Positions 27,005 to 37,577 of a DNA stretch of 64,000 nucleotides are shown here, piece by piece. A model generated the notes under the pieces. The model was not told the DNA's origin. It did not search any database and saw only the letters and a program-made list of their open reading frames with translations. This DNA comes from Serratia sp. DD3. Its GTDB lineage: Bacteria; Pseudomonadota; Gammaproteobacteria; Enterobacterales; Enterobacteriaceae. The first letter of the stretch is position 1. Every line of letters begins with the position of its first letter. Where the stretch lies: NCBI RefSeq assembly GCF_000496755.2, contig NZ_AYKS02000071.1, forward strand, positions 346,785 through 410,784, given 5' to 3'. The translations under genes and the position numbers were made by a program.

Positions 27005-27774
27005 GGCATTATGAAAAACAGGGTTTAGCTAAACCAAAATCAATTTTGATAAAAAGTCGCTTTAAGTATCAAACCTTATGGGAAAGCCACTATAATCAAC
27101 ATAAAATATCGTAATTTAATTTAAAAAAGCACTTAACGCTAACAAAATAAGAATGAGTGACTAAATAAATAAGCGGAATTTTATGCTGATTTTATTTAAT
27201 TTCATAATATTTAATTCTATTTAATTAAAATTAACGAAATTATACCCCAACAAAAAACAGAAACAAGCATGAAAACTTTTTTTACAGTTATTTGACTCCG
27301 TTGAGTTAAAGTTTAAAATAGCCCCATCTGATTCGGATGCTTTATATCTAGTTATTCTTCTCTCTGAACCATAGCCATACATACCAAAAATAATTTTCGT
27401 TGCTTGTAAACCGCGAATGATGAAATTCTGAGGAGCATAGATAACTATGCGACTGGGGGGCAGAGCGCAGTTAAAACCCAAAAAGAATTGAAGCATGAAA
27501 AGAATATATTCTGGCAAAAATTAATGCTGGTGATTTTTTATGCTTTAAATTAATTTTCATCAATCTAATACTTTAACTAAGAATGGCAAATTAACATTTG
27601 ATTAATATTCACAACCAACAATGAATTTTAGTGGTAAAGAATACATCCATTTTATATTAATTTATTACTCTGTGTGTTGTATTAACAACCACAAAAGACA
27701 CCTATATCTTATAGGTAATCACCCGCCATTTTAATGGATATTAGAATGGCTTAACAAAGTAAGTAGGAATATAT
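27005..27774. other. AT-rich region upstream of the fimbrial genes, with a decayed ERIC
   Basis: No gene is supportable here. Positions about 27398-27505 contain GAGGAGCATAGATAACTATG and flanking sequence in ERIC order but heavily altered. The last 200 bp before the pilin are over 70 percent A+T by eye and would hold the fimbrial promoter; no invertible promoter or paired inverted repeats are visible. Confidence 0.5.
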
Positions 27775-28320
27775 ATGAAAAAGTTAGCAATTGTTGTTTC
27801 TTTAGCTGCTGTATTGGGTTCTATTGGCCTAACTCAGGCTGCCTCAACGGGTACCATCACCTTTAACGGTGAATTAACCGCCAGTACCTGTGACGTTAAC
27901 GTGAATGGAGGAGGCGCAAATGGGACGGTGATACTGCCAACCGTAGGTACCAACCAGTTAACTGCTGCAACCCAAACTGCAGGACGCACTAGCTTCGATA
28001 TGGCACTAACCGACTGTGCTGGTACGCTGAAAACAGCATCGGCCTTCTTTGAAGCAGGTCCTTCCGTTGACCTAGTCACCGGCCATTTGAAAAACCTGTC
28101 AGGTACTGCGACAAATGTAAGTCTGCAACTGCGTGACGGTTTAAGTGCTACGCAAGCCGTGATCAAAGCCGGTAATACCAGTCAAGTAGGTAGCGCTAGC
28201 TATGTAGATGTATCAAGCGGTAGCGCCACCCTGCCGTACGCAGTGGAATATTACGCCGATGGTGCAACCACTGCTGGTACCGTAGTCAGTAACGTTGTCT
28301 ATTCAATTCAGTACAAGTAA
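27775..28320 (+). CDS. Major fimbrial subunit (type 1-like pilin)
   Basis: A 181-residue chaperone-usher pilin. The signal peptide ends at GLTQA before ASTGTITFNGELTASTCDVN. Cys39 and Cys80 would form the conserved disulfide, and the C-terminus ends in the donor-strand pattern VVYSIQYK with a penultimate Tyr. AGGA lies upstream of the ATG. It heads a pilin-chaperone-usher-adhesin operon. Confidence 0.92.
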   Translation: MKKLAIVVSLAAVLGSIGLTQAASTGTITFNGELTASTCDVNVNGGGANGTVILPTVGTNQLTAATQTAGRTSFDMALTDCAGTLKTASAFFEAGPSVDLVTGHLKNLSGTATNVSLQLRDGLSATQAVIKAGNTSQVGSASYVDVSSGSATLPYAVEYYADGATTAGTVVSNVVYSIQYK

Positions 28321-28329
28321 TAAGATGTT

Positions 28330-28350
28330 GGGAGAGGAAAATCCTCTCCC
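28330..28350 (+). terminator. Attenuating hairpin between pilin and chaperone genes
   Basis: GGGAGAGGA (28330-28338) and TCCTCTCCC (28342-28350) form a perfect 9-bp stem with a 3-nt loop, followed by AGTTTTCAGG. Such hairpins limit read-through so that the pilin is made in excess of chaperone and usher. Confidence 0.7.
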
Positions 28351-28368
28351 AGTTTTCAGGAATATATT

Positions 28369-29085
28369 ATGACATTTCTTTTTTGCAATATTCGGCAACT
28401 AAATATTCGGCAACTATGTGGACTCGCTGTCATTGCCTTATTTAGTTCCAACAGTCTGGCCAGCGTGGTCATCAGCGGAACACGGGTAATCTATCCATCA
28501 GATGCCAAGGAAGTCAGCGTTAAGCTAAGCAATGTGGGCTCTTCCCCCGTTCTTGTTCAGAGCTGGATCGACAAAGGGGACGCCAATGCTAAACCCTCCG
28601 CCATTCAGGTGCCTTTTGTACTGACGCCGCCGATGAACCGGATAGATCCAAGTAAAGGCCAGACGCTACGGATAAGCTATACCGGTGGGGCGCTTCCTAT
28701 GGATAAAGAGTCGGTCTTCTGGCTCAACGTCTTGGAAGTACCCGCTAAAAATGAAGCAAAAGAAGCAGAAAATCGCCTGCAGATGGCCTTCCGCTCACGT
28801 ATCAAATTGTTTTATCGCCCTACCGGGCTACAAGGCAACGCCAATGATGCCGCCAAAGCAGTCACCTGGAGTGCGCAAGGTAATCGGATTCAAGCATCAA
28901 ACCCGACACCCTATTATGTGTCCATGGTCACCCTGACAGTTAACGGCAAGAAAATTGAGGGGGATATGATCGCACCTCATGCCACCATGACGTTTAATTT
29001 ACCAGCACAGGTCGGCAATACTTTATCCGGTGATTTCGTTGATGATCATGGCGCAATTAGGGAGTTCAGTACCGTTATAAAATAA
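28369..29085 (+). CDS. Periplasmic fimbrial chaperone (PapD family)
   Basis: A 238-residue PapD-like chaperone with a signal sequence ending near NSLAS. GTRVIYPSDAKEVSVKLSN is the first-strand signature, NRIDPSKGQTLRI and VFWLNVLEVP the G1 strand region, and RIKLFYRP the conserved Lys-containing anchor. It folds subunits by donor-strand complementation. The N-terminus contains a NIRQLNIRQL repeat produced by duplicated DNA. Confidence 0.93.
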   Translation: MTFLFCNIRQLNIRQLCGLAVIALFSSNSLASVVISGTRVIYPSDAKEVSVKLSNVGSSPVLVQSWIDKGDANAKPSAIQVPFVLTPPMNRIDPSKGQTLRISYTGGALPMDKESVFWLNVLEVPAKNEAKEAENRLQMAFRSRIKLFYRPTGLQGNANDAAKAVTWSAQGNRIQASNPTPYYVSMVTLTVNGKKIEGDMIAPHATMTFNLPAQVGNTLSGDFVDDHGAIREFSTVIK

Positions 29086-29160
29086 CAACGCTCAACGCAT
29101 TAATATTATTAAATAATAATACCATCACTATTTGGGAAAAATATTTTGAAGGGACATCTT

Positions 29161-31836
29161 ATGTCAAATTCTTTGAAAAAGAATATCCACAGCTGCTTAT
29201 CTCCTTTAGCCATGGCTATACTATCAACCTTTTTTATGGATAGTGCTATTGCTGAAAATGAGATTAATGCGGTGAATACACCAGCGCCCATCGCAAAGAA
29301 TGTGGAATTCGATCCTTCGTTCCTAAATATTGATGATAATAAATCAGTTGATCTGAGCCGTTTTGCCAATGGATCTTCGGCATTACCCGGTGTATATAAA
29401 ACTAACGTCTATGTCAATAATCAGCCAGTCAGTAATATTGATATTGAATTCAAGGTGCGGGCGGACAAATCCGTGTATCCCTGCCTAACAAAAGAGCTAA
29501 TTAAAAATATCGCGTTTAATTACGAGAAATTACCCAAGGATTTTTTACACTCGTCAGATAAGTCAGAACAATGCCTGGATCTTCAGGCTAAACTGCCAGA
29601 AACCCAGGTCAATTTCGACAGTAGTGAGCAGCGTCTGGATATTCTTATTCCCCAGGTATATATGCTAAGTACAGCCCAAGGCACCGTCAGCCCGGAATTA
29701 TGGGACAGCGGCGTGCCAGCCTTGTTGCTCGGTTATAACGCCAATGGCTATACCAGCGAATCGCACGGCACCACTTTCAACTCACTGTTTGCCGGAGTGA
29801 ATGCGGGGCTGAACGTTGGAGCCTGGTATTTACGCCACAACGGTTCCTATAGCCAGATGAGTAACGGACCCAGCCAGTACAGCAACCTTAATACCTATCT
29901 GCAGCGCGATATTCCGCAGGTCAAGGGACAGATGTTGTTGGGTCAGTCGAATACTACCGGTCAATTGTTTGACACACTGCCGTTCACCGGTATTCAACTG
30001 GCCAGTGACGAACGGATGTTGCCGGAATCCCTGCGTGGCTATGCGCCAGATATCCGCGGGATTGCGCGCACCAACGCGCGTGTCACCGTGAGCCAGGGCG
30101 GTCAGGTGTTGTATGAAACCACCGTTACACCGGGGGAGTTTCTGATTAATGACCTGTACCCCACTGGTTACGGCGGTAACCTTGACGTAACGGTTCGTGA
30201 ATCAGATGGCACGGTACAAACCTTCACCGTGCCCTATGCCTCGGTAGCACAATTGCTGCGCCCGGGCTCATCACGCTATTCTTTTACAGCGGGTAAACTG
30301 CGCAGCGATAATCTGCGTGAAAAGCCAGCCCTCTACCAGACTACCTATCAGCTTGGGTTGACCAACGCCATTACTGGTTATACTGGTTTGCAAGTTAGTA
30401 AAAACTACTACGCGTTGCAACTCGGCACCGCGGTGGGTACCCCTATTGGGGCAGTTGCCTTTGATATCACTCAGGCCCGGACACAACTGGGGAGCAGTAA
30501 CGATGACAACGGCCAACATTCGTCGAGCAACAGTCTCAGCGGACAAAGTTATCAGGTGAGCTACAGTAAGCTTATCAGCGAGACTAACAGCAACCTGTCG
30601 CTGGCAGCGTACCGCTTCTCCACCGATGGCTATATGGATTTTATGACCGCGATGCAAACCCGCGATGCGGTAGCGCAAGGGTATTCGCCAGATTCAGTTT
30701 CAAGGGCTAAAAACCGCCTGACGGCCACCGCCAGCCAAGGGTTGCCGGGTGATTGGGGTCAATTGTATATCAGTGGCTCACTGCAGAACTACTGGAATAA
30801 AGACGGTAGCGATAAGCAGTACCAAATGGGGTACAACAACCATTACAAAAGCCTGTCGTATGGTTTCAGCATCAATCGCAGTTTTTCCAGCCTGGGTACC
30901 GCACAAACCAACTATCTGCTGAGCTTCAGCCTGCCACTGGGGCGCAATGACCAAACGCACACACCACAACTGCGTATGGATTTGTCACATGACAGTACTG
31001 GCCGTTACGGTCAGCAGGCCACCGTGTCCGGCACTGCCGGGGCAGAAAGCCAGTTCAGCTACGGTGTGACGGCAATGAACGCTAACCAGAGTATGGGCTC
31101 TAGTGGGTCAGTGAGCGGTAACTACCGTACTCCGGCTACGGCCTTAAGCGGAACTTATAGTACCGGTAAAGGTTACCAAAGTGCCGCCGCTGGGATAAGC
31201 GGCACGGTCGTCGCGCATTCGGGGGGAGTAACTTTTACGCCCTATACCTCCGATACTTTTGCGCTGGTCGAGGCCAAAGGGGCAGCAGGGGCTGGTGTCT
31301 CGTCGTATCCTGGGGTGAAAGTGGATTCACATGGCTATGCACTGGTGCCTTACCTGACCCCATACCAGATGAATGACATCAGTATCGATCCGAAGGGCAC
31401 GGCGGCCAATGTCGAGCTGGATAATACCAGTCAGAAAGTAGCACCGTATTCCGGTGCAGTAGTGAAAGTGAAATACAACACCAAGCAGGGTACGCCAATT
31501 CTGGTGAATGCCACCTATCAAGGAGAACCCCTACCCTTTGGCGCTGATGTGTTTGATAACAAAGATAACAACGTTGGTTCTGTCGGCCAGGGGGGGCAGT
31601 TATATGCACGTGTGGTTGAAGATAAGGGGCAACTGAGCGTGAAATGGGGAGATGGCAGTGATATGCAGTGTCGTGTCAGTTATATCCTGATGCCGGTAGC
31701 CAAAGAGCAGAAACAAACGCCGATGCAGCAGTTTAATTCTGTATGCCAGCCAGACACATCGTCCTTACAAACGGGTCATCTGGCCCGGGTAGAAATCCCC
31801 GGCAATGTCCCCACAACACTGAATACCACCCGATAG
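29161..31836 (+). CDS. Outer-membrane fimbrial usher
   Basis: An 891-residue usher of the PapC/FimD family. A signal peptide ends near DSAIAEN; the N-terminal chaperone-binding domain begins VEFDPSFLNIDD. The central barrel and plug follow (RGYAPDIRGIARTNARVTV; TPGEFLINDLYPTGYGGNLDVTV). Two C-terminal domains end in PFGADVFDNKDNNVGSVGQG. ATG 29161 has AAGGGA upstream; an in-frame TTG 15 bp earlier is not needed. Confidence 0.94.
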   Translation: MSNSLKKNIHSCLSPLAMAILSTFFMDSAIAENEINAVNTPAPIAKNVEFDPSFLNIDDNKSVDLSRFANGSSALPGVYKTNVYVNNQPVSNIDIEFKVRADKSVYPCLTKELIKNIAFNYEKLPKDFLHSSDKSEQCLDLQAKLPETQVNFDSSEQRLDILIPQVYMLSTAQGTVSPELWDSGVPALLLGYNANGYTSESHGTTFNSLFAGVNAGLNVGAWYLRHNGSYSQMSNGPSQYSNLNTYLQRDIPQVKGQMLLGQSNTTGQLFDTLPFTGIQLASDERMLPESLRGYAPDIRGIARTNARVTVSQGGQVLYETTVTPGEFLINDLYPTGYGGNLDVTVRESDGTVQTFTVPYASVAQLLRPGSSRYSFTAGKLRSDNLREKPALYQTTYQLGLTNAITGYTGLQVSKNYYALQLGTAVGTPIGAVAFDITQARTQLGSSNDDNGQHSSSNSLSGQSYQVSYSKLISETNSNLSLAAYRFSTDGYMDFMTAMQTRDAVAQGYSPDSVSRAKNRLTATASQGLPGDWGQLYISGSLQNYWNKDGSDKQYQMGYNNHYKSLSYGFSINRSFSSLGTAQTNYLLSFSLPLGRNDQTHTPQLRMDLSHDSTGRYGQQATVSGTAGAESQFSYGVTAMNANQSMGSSGSVSGNYRTPATALSGTYSTGKGYQSAAAGISGTVVAHSGGVTFTPYTSDTFALVEAKGAAGAGVSSYPGVKVDSHGYALVPYLTPYQMNDISIDPKGTAANVELDNTSQKVAPYSGAVVKVKYNTKQGTPILVNATYQGEPLPFGADVFDNKDNNVGSVGQGGQLYARVVEDKGQLSVKWGDGSDMQCRVSYILMPVAKEQKQTPMQQFNSVCQPDTSSLQTGHLARVEIPGNVPTTLNTTR

Positions 31837-31889
31837 TGATATCCACAGACTCCACACTATTGGTGTAACAATAACAAGAGAATAATGAT

Positions 31890-32054
31890 ATGCAATACAA
31901 CATAGCAATAATAGGCACCCTGAAGTTATTACTGATAAGCCTAATCACTTGGCCGCAGTACAGTCTACTATTAATGCTGGTCAGTTTCGTTCTCAGGGCT
32001 AAAACCGTCACCTGTGTACAGACAAGATACTTCCACCTCAGTTTCTTAGAGTAA
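31890..32054 (+). pseudogene. Frameshifted minor fimbrial subunit remnant
   Basis: Between usher and adhesin, a frame starting MQYNIAIIGTLKLLLISLIT reads as a signal peptide. The adjacent frame then gives AAVQSTINAGQFRSQG and a stop, which is the typical first strand of a mature minor pilin. A single-base frameshift joins them, and the rest of the subunit is missing. AAGAGA precedes the ATG. As it stands the ORF would make a 54-residue hydrophobic peptide. Confidence 0.5.
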
Positions 32055-32070
32055 TTAAAAGGTGAACTTT

Positions 32071-33156
32071 ATGAAAAAAATTATTTTAATGTGCCTATTA
32101 TTACAAATAATAGTGATAAAGTCAGTGAGTGCATCTTGCTCCATGGCATCTAGGTCCCCCCCACTGAATATGAATATTCCGCTTCAGGCCAGTAATATTA
32201 CCGTAGGGCCAGACACAGCGAATGGAACAGTTATATACCGGCAAACATACAAGCCGAGCTTTAATGATAAGATGGTGGAATGCACTACGACAGCAGGGTT
32301 TATACTGGAGCGTGCAGTGACTGTTACCCCTTATCCACTTTCAAGTTGGAGTGGCTCCCCCTACCCAGGGCATGTCTATAACACAAATATTCCAGGGATA
32401 GGCATTGCCATATGGAATGCTGGGACTGCCTTCCCATTCACAGTCAATTTAGCTGGTAGTAATAGCACCATTTTGACTTATGGCCCAAGTTGGTTCACTT
32501 TTGATATTTCTTTGATAAAAATAGGCAATGTCAGCCCTGGTAGTTTAACCGGAGCCAGTTTGCCTTGCATATCCCATAAACTTGGCCAGGCAGGCTCTGT
32601 GGTTCCTGCTGTTTCAGCTTGTTTTACTGGTGCTATCAATATCGTATCTCGAACCTGTACCACCCCAGACATATCAGTGTCATTGGGGAATTATGATGTT
32701 AAAAAATTTACAGGCCTCAACTCGACAACCAGTTGGATTGATTCAAGTATCAAACTGACGAACTGCCCTGTCTTTTATGGTACTTACCCTGATACAGGGT
32801 CGAATACTTATGTTTCTTGGAGTGAGAGTGGATCTTCATCATTAGGAACTCCGGTGAATAACAAGATCAGCCTGACGTTAACACCAAATACATCAGTTAT
32901 TAATGCAACCAATGGTATTATGAGTATTGATACATCCGCTCAAAATGCTGCCAGTGGGGTAGGGATTCAAGTGGCTGCAGGCACTGCAAGTTCACCCACT
33001 TTATTTAACTTTAACTCAGTAACACAACAAGCGATGCTGAGCACACAGGGAAGCAACGTCAGCATCCCCTTGGTTGCACGTTATATTCAAACATCGCCTC
33101 AAGTCACTCCGGGAACAGCTAATGGGAAGATAACATTTACTATTAATTACTATTAA
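32071..33156 (+). CDS. Fimbrial tip adhesin-like protein
   Basis: A 361-residue secreted protein with a signal peptide ending near SVSAS. The N-terminal 200 residues are a distinct Cys-containing domain, and the C-terminal 150 residues form a pilin domain ending TANGKITFTINYY, as in two-domain FimH-like adhesins. Receptor specificity cannot be told. ATG 32071 follows AGGTG; an in-frame GTG nine bases upstream overlaps that site. Confidence 0.82.
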   Translation: MKKIILMCLLLQIIVIKSVSASCSMASRSPPLNMNIPLQASNITVGPDTANGTVIYRQTYKPSFNDKMVECTTTAGFILERAVTVTPYPLSSWSGSPYPGHVYNTNIPGIGIAIWNAGTAFPFTVNLAGSNSTILTYGPSWFTFDISLIKIGNVSPGSLTGASLPCISHKLGQAGSVVPAVSACFTGAINIVSRTCTTPDISVSLGNYDVKKFTGLNSTTSWIDSSIKLTNCPVFYGTYPDTGSNTYVSWSESGSSSLGTPVNNKISLTLTPNTSVINATNGIMSIDTSAQNAASGVGIQVAAGTASSPTLFNFNSVTQQAMLSTQGSNVSIPLVARYIQTSPQVTPGTANGKITFTINYY

Positions 33157-33198
33157 TTAATTCAATATAGCCATGAAATGAAATGTACAGAAATGGCC

Positions 33199-33325
33199 TA
33201 TACCCAAAATACTTCGAATTGCTTGAAGCCAGCAAGCAATGGAATCCCTAGGAGCATAGCCAACTATGTGACTAGGGTGACTGAGCGTAGCTAACACCCA
33301 AGCGGTTTGAAGTAAGAAGGGTATA
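33199..33325. repeat. ERIC repeat (127 bp)
   Basis: Begins TATACCCAAAATACTTCGAA, contains CCCTAGGAGCATAGCCAACT and ends TTTGAAGTAAGAAGGGTATA. It lies between the adhesin and the receiver-like gene. Confidence 0.92.
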
Positions 33326-33406
33326 TATCTGCGTACTGATAGATTCACCAATACATGCAAGATAAAATCATATCTATGTATAAAAATACCTCAGGAATAA
33401 TTAACC

Positions 33407-33859
33407 ATGAAAAAAATAACAAATGTATTTTTACAACATTCATGCAGCTACACCCGCGAGGGTATAAAATCGATTTTGGCAGAGTTAAACTCCATCTCAT
33501 CTATTAATGTCGTTGCAGAACAAAAACAATTATCACACGACTTATCATGGTTAAAGCCCGAACAGGACATTGATGTTTTTATTTTGGAGTTGCAGAGTAC
33601 CGGTAACAATGCGAGCGAGAGACTCTCTTTTATTATGAATATACTACCCTCACTTTCCCCTAAAGTTAAAGTGGTTATTATGACGCAACTTAACAATCAG
33701 GGAACATTAAAGGATTCTTTGTTGCAATTTAATAATGTCTATGCAGTTCTGGAGCAACCAAGAACACTGCAGCAAATGCGTCAGTGTTTAACAAAGATCC
33801 TAACGTTACCAAACAACGTTCAGCCCGATACCGTTCAATCTTCGCCTATCGTGATGTAA
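33407..33859 (+). CDS. Receiver-like protein without an output domain
   Basis: A 150-residue protein starting MKKITNVFLQHSCSYTREGI. The segments DIDVFILELQS and SPKVKVVIMTQLNN follow the strand pattern of a response-regulator receiver, as in the N-terminal half of LuxR-type regulators linked to fimbrial loci. No LuxR helix-turn-helix follows; the last 20 residues are low complexity and the sequence beyond the stop holds no HTH in any frame. It could be a shortened regulator or a separate modulator of the fimbrial genes. Confidence 0.6.
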   Translation: MKKITNVFLQHSCSYTREGIKSILAELNSISSINVVAEQKQLSHDLSWLKPEQDIDVFILELQSTGNNASERLSFIMNILPSLSPKVKVVIMTQLNNQGTLKDSLLQFNNVYAVLEQPRTLQQMRQCLTKILTLPNNVQPDTVQSSPIVM

Positions 33860-34022
33860 TGAGCCGGTATTCCTAACAACGTAGTCAATACCATAGATTT
33901 ACTGACCACGTTTACTCTGGATAAAACAAGCACAAATCCCACCATCACATAATGATCTATGCTGCTGAGGAGTGATGAACCTCATCCATAAAGTTCATCA
34001 CGCGGGGCAACACTGACAAGAC

Positions 34023-35612
34023 TTAGTGTTCCCGCGTTTTGCGGAACACCACTTCGGGGTAACGCTCTTGCGTTAGGTTGAGGTTCACCATGGTGGGGGC
34101 AATATAGGACAGATTTTCACCGCCATCCAACGCCAGGTTCAGCTCACTCTTGCGCTTGAACTCTTCAAATTTCTTCACGTCATCACACTCTACCCAACGG
34201 GCAGTGGAGACGTTCACTGACTCATACAGCGCTTCCACGTTGTATTCGCTTTTCAGGCGGGCAACCACCACATCAAACTGCAACACCCCAACGGCCCCCA
34301 CGATCAGGTCGTTGTTGGCAATGGGGCGGAACACCTGGACTGCCCCCTCTTCCGAGAGTTGCACCAACCCTTTCAGCAGTTGTTTCTGCTTCAGCGGGTC
34401 ACGCAAACGGATACGGCGGAACAGTTCAGGGGCAAAGTTCGGAATGCCGGTGAACTTCATATCTTCACCCTGGGTAAAGGTGTCGCCAATCTGAATGGTA
34501 CCGTGGTTATGCAGGCCAATAATATCGCCAGGGTAGGCTTCTTCAACGTGGGAGCGGTCACCTGCCATAAACGTCAGAGCATCAGAGATCACCACGTCTT
34601 TGCCAATACGTACCTGGCGTAGTTTCATCCCCTTCTCATAACGGCCTGATACCACGCGCATAAATGCCACACGGTCACGGTGTTTAGGGTCCATATTGGC
34701 CTGGATTTTGAACACAAACCCGGTGAATTTCTCTTCTGCGGCCACCACTTCGCGGGTGTCGGTTTTACGTGGCATCGGTGCGGGCGCCCAAGACACCAGC
34801 CCATCAAGCATATGGTCAACACCAAAGTTACCCAGCGCAGTACCAAAAAATACTGGGGTCAGTTCACCTGCCAGGAAGGCTTGCTGATCAAACTCGTGGG
34901 ACGCCCCTTGTACCAGTTCCAGTTCATCACGCAACTGGGCGGCCAGATCTTCACCCACCGCGGCATCCAGATCCGGGTTATTCAACCCTTTCACAATGCG
35001 CACTTCCTGAATGGTATGGCCTTTACCACTCTGATAGAGATAAGTTTCATCTTTATACAGATGATAAACCCCTTTAAACAACTTACCGCAGCCAATGGGC
35101 CAAGTAATGGGTGAGCAAGCGATTTTCAACTCGCGCTCCACTTCATCCATCACTTCCATCGGATCACGAATATCACGGTCCAGTTTGTTCATAAAGGTGA
35201 GGATCGGCGTATCACGCAGACGGGTTACTTCCATCAGTTTACGCGTCCGGTCTTCCACCCCTTTAGCCGAGTCGATCACCATCAGGCAGCAGTCCACGGC
35301 GGTCAGCGTGCGGTAAGTATCTTCGGAGAAGTCTTCGTGCCCTGGGGTATCCAGCAGGTTAACCAGGCAATCCTGGTAAGGAAACTGCATCACCGAGGTG
35401 GTAATCGAAATACCACGCTGCTTTTCCATCTCCATCCAGTCTGATTTGGCATGCTGATTGGAACCACGGCCTTTTACCGTACCGGCGGTCTGGATAGCCT
35501 GCCCGAATAACAGTACTTTTTCAGTAATGGTGGTTTTACCGGCATCAGGGTGCGAAATGATGGCGAAGGTTCTTCTTTTGTTGATTTCATTAAGAAAATC
35601 TTGGTTTGCCAT
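34023..35612 (-). CDS. prfC: Peptide chain release factor 3 (RF3)
   Basis: A 529-residue translational GTPase, the same length as E. coli RF3. It recycles RF1 and RF2 from the ribosome. G-domain motifs are [23 protein letters not shown] and [10 protein letters not shown]. It marks the left core-genome border of the inserted island. Confidence 0.97.
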   Translation of the reverse strand: MANQDFLNEINKRRTFAIISHPDAGKTTITEKVLLFGQAIQTAGTVKGRGSNQHAKSDWMEMEKQRGISITTSVMQFPYQDCLVNLLDTPGHEDFSEDTYRTLTAVDCCLMVIDSAKGVEDRTRKLMEVTRLRDTPILTFMNKLDRDIRDPMEVMDEVERELKIACSPITWPIGCGKLFKGVYHLYKDETYLYQSGKGHTIQEVRIVKGLNNPDLDAAVGEDLAAQLRDELELVQGASHEFDQQAFLAGELTPVFFGTALGNFGVDHMLDGLVSWAPAPMPRKTDTREVVAAEEKFTGFVFKIQANMDPKHRDRVAFMRVVSGRYEKGMKLRQVRIGKDVVISDALTFMAGDRSHVEEAYPGDIIGLHNHGTIQIGDTFTQGEDMKFTGIPNFAPELFRRIRLRDPLKQKQLLKGLVQLSEEGAVQVFRPIANNDLIVGAVGVLQFDVVVARLKSEYNVEALYESVNVSTARWVECDDVKKFEEFKRKSELNLALDGGENLSYIAPTMVNLNLTQERYPEVVFRKTREH

Positions 35613-35708
35613 ATATAAATTCTTTTAGTTTGTACACGGATTTGTACACACTTTTGGAAGTACTCTCTTTTCAGTTCTTCGCTTGTCAAATCCGTCGTGT
35701 TAATCGTA

Positions 35709-35757
35709 ATTGGCGGCTATTTTCGCTGATCATGACTTTATAAACAATCAATGGTTG
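35709..35757. repeat. Left copy of a 49-bp imperfect repeat flanking the island
   Basis: ATTGGCGGCTATTT opens and ACAATCAATGGTTG closes this 49-bp segment. The same two 14-bp blocks, with identical spacing, bound 58095-58143 on the far side of the island; in all 35 of 49 positions match. Confidence 0.6.
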
Positions 35758-35795
35758 TCTAATCGGTTACCATTTAGTCTCAGCGTGCACCCGTA

Positions 35796-36167
35796 CTCAA
35801 TCTATTCAAGACTTGGCTGGAGCAGAATGTTGGCTCACTGATGAAAGGTTCGCTGACACGCCAGGCGATGGAGTACACGTTGAATCACTGGACATCGCTG
35901 GTCGGCTATTGTGAGCACGGTTACCTGAATATGAGCAATGCACTGGCGGAGAATGCGATACGCCCGTTTGCGGTGGGCAGAAAAGCGTGGTTGTTTGCCG
36001 ACAGTTCGCAAGGGGCCCGAGCCAGTGCCTGCTGCTATTCACTGATTGAAACAGCGAAAGCCAACAAGCTGGAACCTGCGGCCTATATCCAACATGTGCT
36101 GGAACGCATTGGTGAAGCGGATACGGTGGACAAGATAGAAGCAATGTTACCGTGGAATGTCGACTGA
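35796..36167 (+). pseudogene. IS66-family transposase, C-terminal fragment
   Basis: The frame reads NLFKTWLEQNVGSLMKGS and continues through ALAENAIRPFAVGRKAWLF and IETAKANKLEPAAYIQHVL to MLPWNVD, the conserved C-terminal end of IS66 TnpC. Only about the last 120 of some 500 residues remain, without terminal repeats on the left. It sits at the junction between prfC and the sulfoquinovose genes. Confidence 0.88.
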
Positions 36168-36192
36168 TTGGGTAGAAAGCTTATGCATATAA

Positions 36193-36242
36193 TAAAAACG
36201 TGCAGCTCCAACATACATTAGAACTGCACGAGGCATTTTTTA
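36193..36242. terminator. Bidirectional terminator between the IS66 fragment and yihS
   Basis: CGTGCAG (36199-36205) pairs with CTGCACG (36224-36230). The stem is followed by TTTTTATT on the minus strand and by ATTTTTT on the plus strand, so it would stop transcription from both sides. Confidence 0.82.
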
Positions 36243-36253
36243 ACTAACCATGA

Positions 36254-37504
36254 TTACTTAAGGTTTACGTCTAGTAGACCAGCAGCAAGCGCAGGCGCTA
36301 GGCCCGGAGTTAGTGGCAAGCGAGGAATGACTAGACAGTGCATTAAGTGGTAAATATCTTGTTTACCATCCCATACTACGCTTGTACCTGCTTGGTTATT
36401 TACATCAAGCTCTTGCCACCATGAACAACCTTCGTAGTCGATGAGGTAAGTACGGCAGTAGTCCCACCATGTGCGGTACCAATCTTCGTATTTCTTCTCG
36501 CCTGTCACTGCGTATAGTGCGTAAGCAGTACCAATCGCTTCAACAGGAGCCCAACGAATACGCTGACGCACAACTGGCTTACCGTCCCAGTCAACTGAGT
36601 AAACAAAGCCCGGTGCGCCATCTACATGCCATGCATCACGTACAGTGGCATCAAACAGACCAATTGCATCTTCTAGCAACCATTCTGGGCAATCTGCACC
36701 GATTTCTAATAGCGTTGCACGTAGGTGACAGATTAAACGGCCCCACTCAATCCAGTGACCCGGTGTACCGCCGTAGGCGCGGAAGTGACTTGCTGGGGTT
36801 TCTTTGTTGTAGTCTGGAAGTGGATTCCAGTTAGCATCAAAGTGTTCGTTTACACGGTAGCTTAGGCTCTTCGCTGTTTTGTTGATCATGAACTCAGTGA
36901 TGTTTAGAGCGCGATCTAGCCACTTCTTATCTTTGGTTACATCGTAAACGATTAGGAATGCCTCCACAGAGTGCATTGCCATGTTACCACCACGGTAATC
37001 TTCCGTTTCAGTCCACGTTTGATCCCACGACTCGTAACACATCTGCTTCTCTTCAACCCAGAAGTGTTTTTCGTACACGGTAATCGCTTCATCAAGTAGA
37101 GCGTGAGCACGTGGGTGCCCCGTTGTAACCGCACTTGCCGCACCTAATAGTACGAATGCGTGTTGATAGCCTTGTTTAGATGAGTCAACGATACCATCGC
37201 CTGAGTTATCGATTGTCGCGTACCAACCACCATGAGTGTGGTCTTTTAGTGGGCCTTCAAGAGCAGCAATGCCGTGCTCTACTAGGTCATACGCGCCTGG
37301 ACGCCCCATGTGTGCAGCAAGTGCGTAACAGTGTAGCATGCGTGCAGTGATCCAAAGACGAGTGCCCATCTCTTCACGAATGTTACCGTTGTTACCCACC
37401 CAACCAAATCCGTTAGGAACAACTGAACGACGGCCGAATTCAAAGATACGATCTGTTTCAGTATCTAACCAAGAGGTGTGAGATTTGGTGTTAATCCACT
37501 TCAT
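36254..37504 (-). CDS. yihS: Sulfoquinovose isomerase YihS (AGE-fold)
   Basis: A 416-residue (alpha/alpha)6-barrel isomerase converting sulfoquinovose to sulfofructose in the cytoplasm. It is very similar to E. coli YihS over its whole length ([49 protein letters not shown]). His250 in [10 protein letters not shown] and His386 in DIYHLMH correspond to the catalytic histidines known in the family. It is at the end of the minus-strand transport/isomerase group, next to the IS66 scar. Confidence 0.95.
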   Translation of the reverse strand: MKWINTKSHTSWLDTETDRIFEFGRRSVVPNGFGWVGNNGNIREEMGTRLWITARMLHCYALAAHMGRPGAYDLVEHGIAALEGPLKDHTHGGWYATIDNSGDGIVDSSKQGYQHAFVLLGAASAVTTGHPRAHALLDEAITVYEKHFWVEEKQMCYESWDQTWTETEDYRGGNMAMHSVEAFLIVYDVTKDKKWLDRALNITEFMINKTAKSLSYRVNEHFDANWNPLPDYNKETPASHFRAYGGTPGHWIEWGRLICHLRATLLEIGADCPEWLLEDAIGLFDATVRDAWHVDGAPGFVYSVDWDGKPVVRQRIRWAPVEAIGTAYALYAVTGEKKYEDWYRTWWDYCRTYLIDYEGCSWWQELDVNNQAGTSVVWDGKQDIYHLMHCLVIPRLPLTPGLAPALAAGLLDVNLK

Positions 37505-37577
37505 ATTTGTTTCCTATTATTTCTTATATCCATTTAATTTGGGTATTTAACTTAAGCGGCGATTTGCTTGTTTTGAA

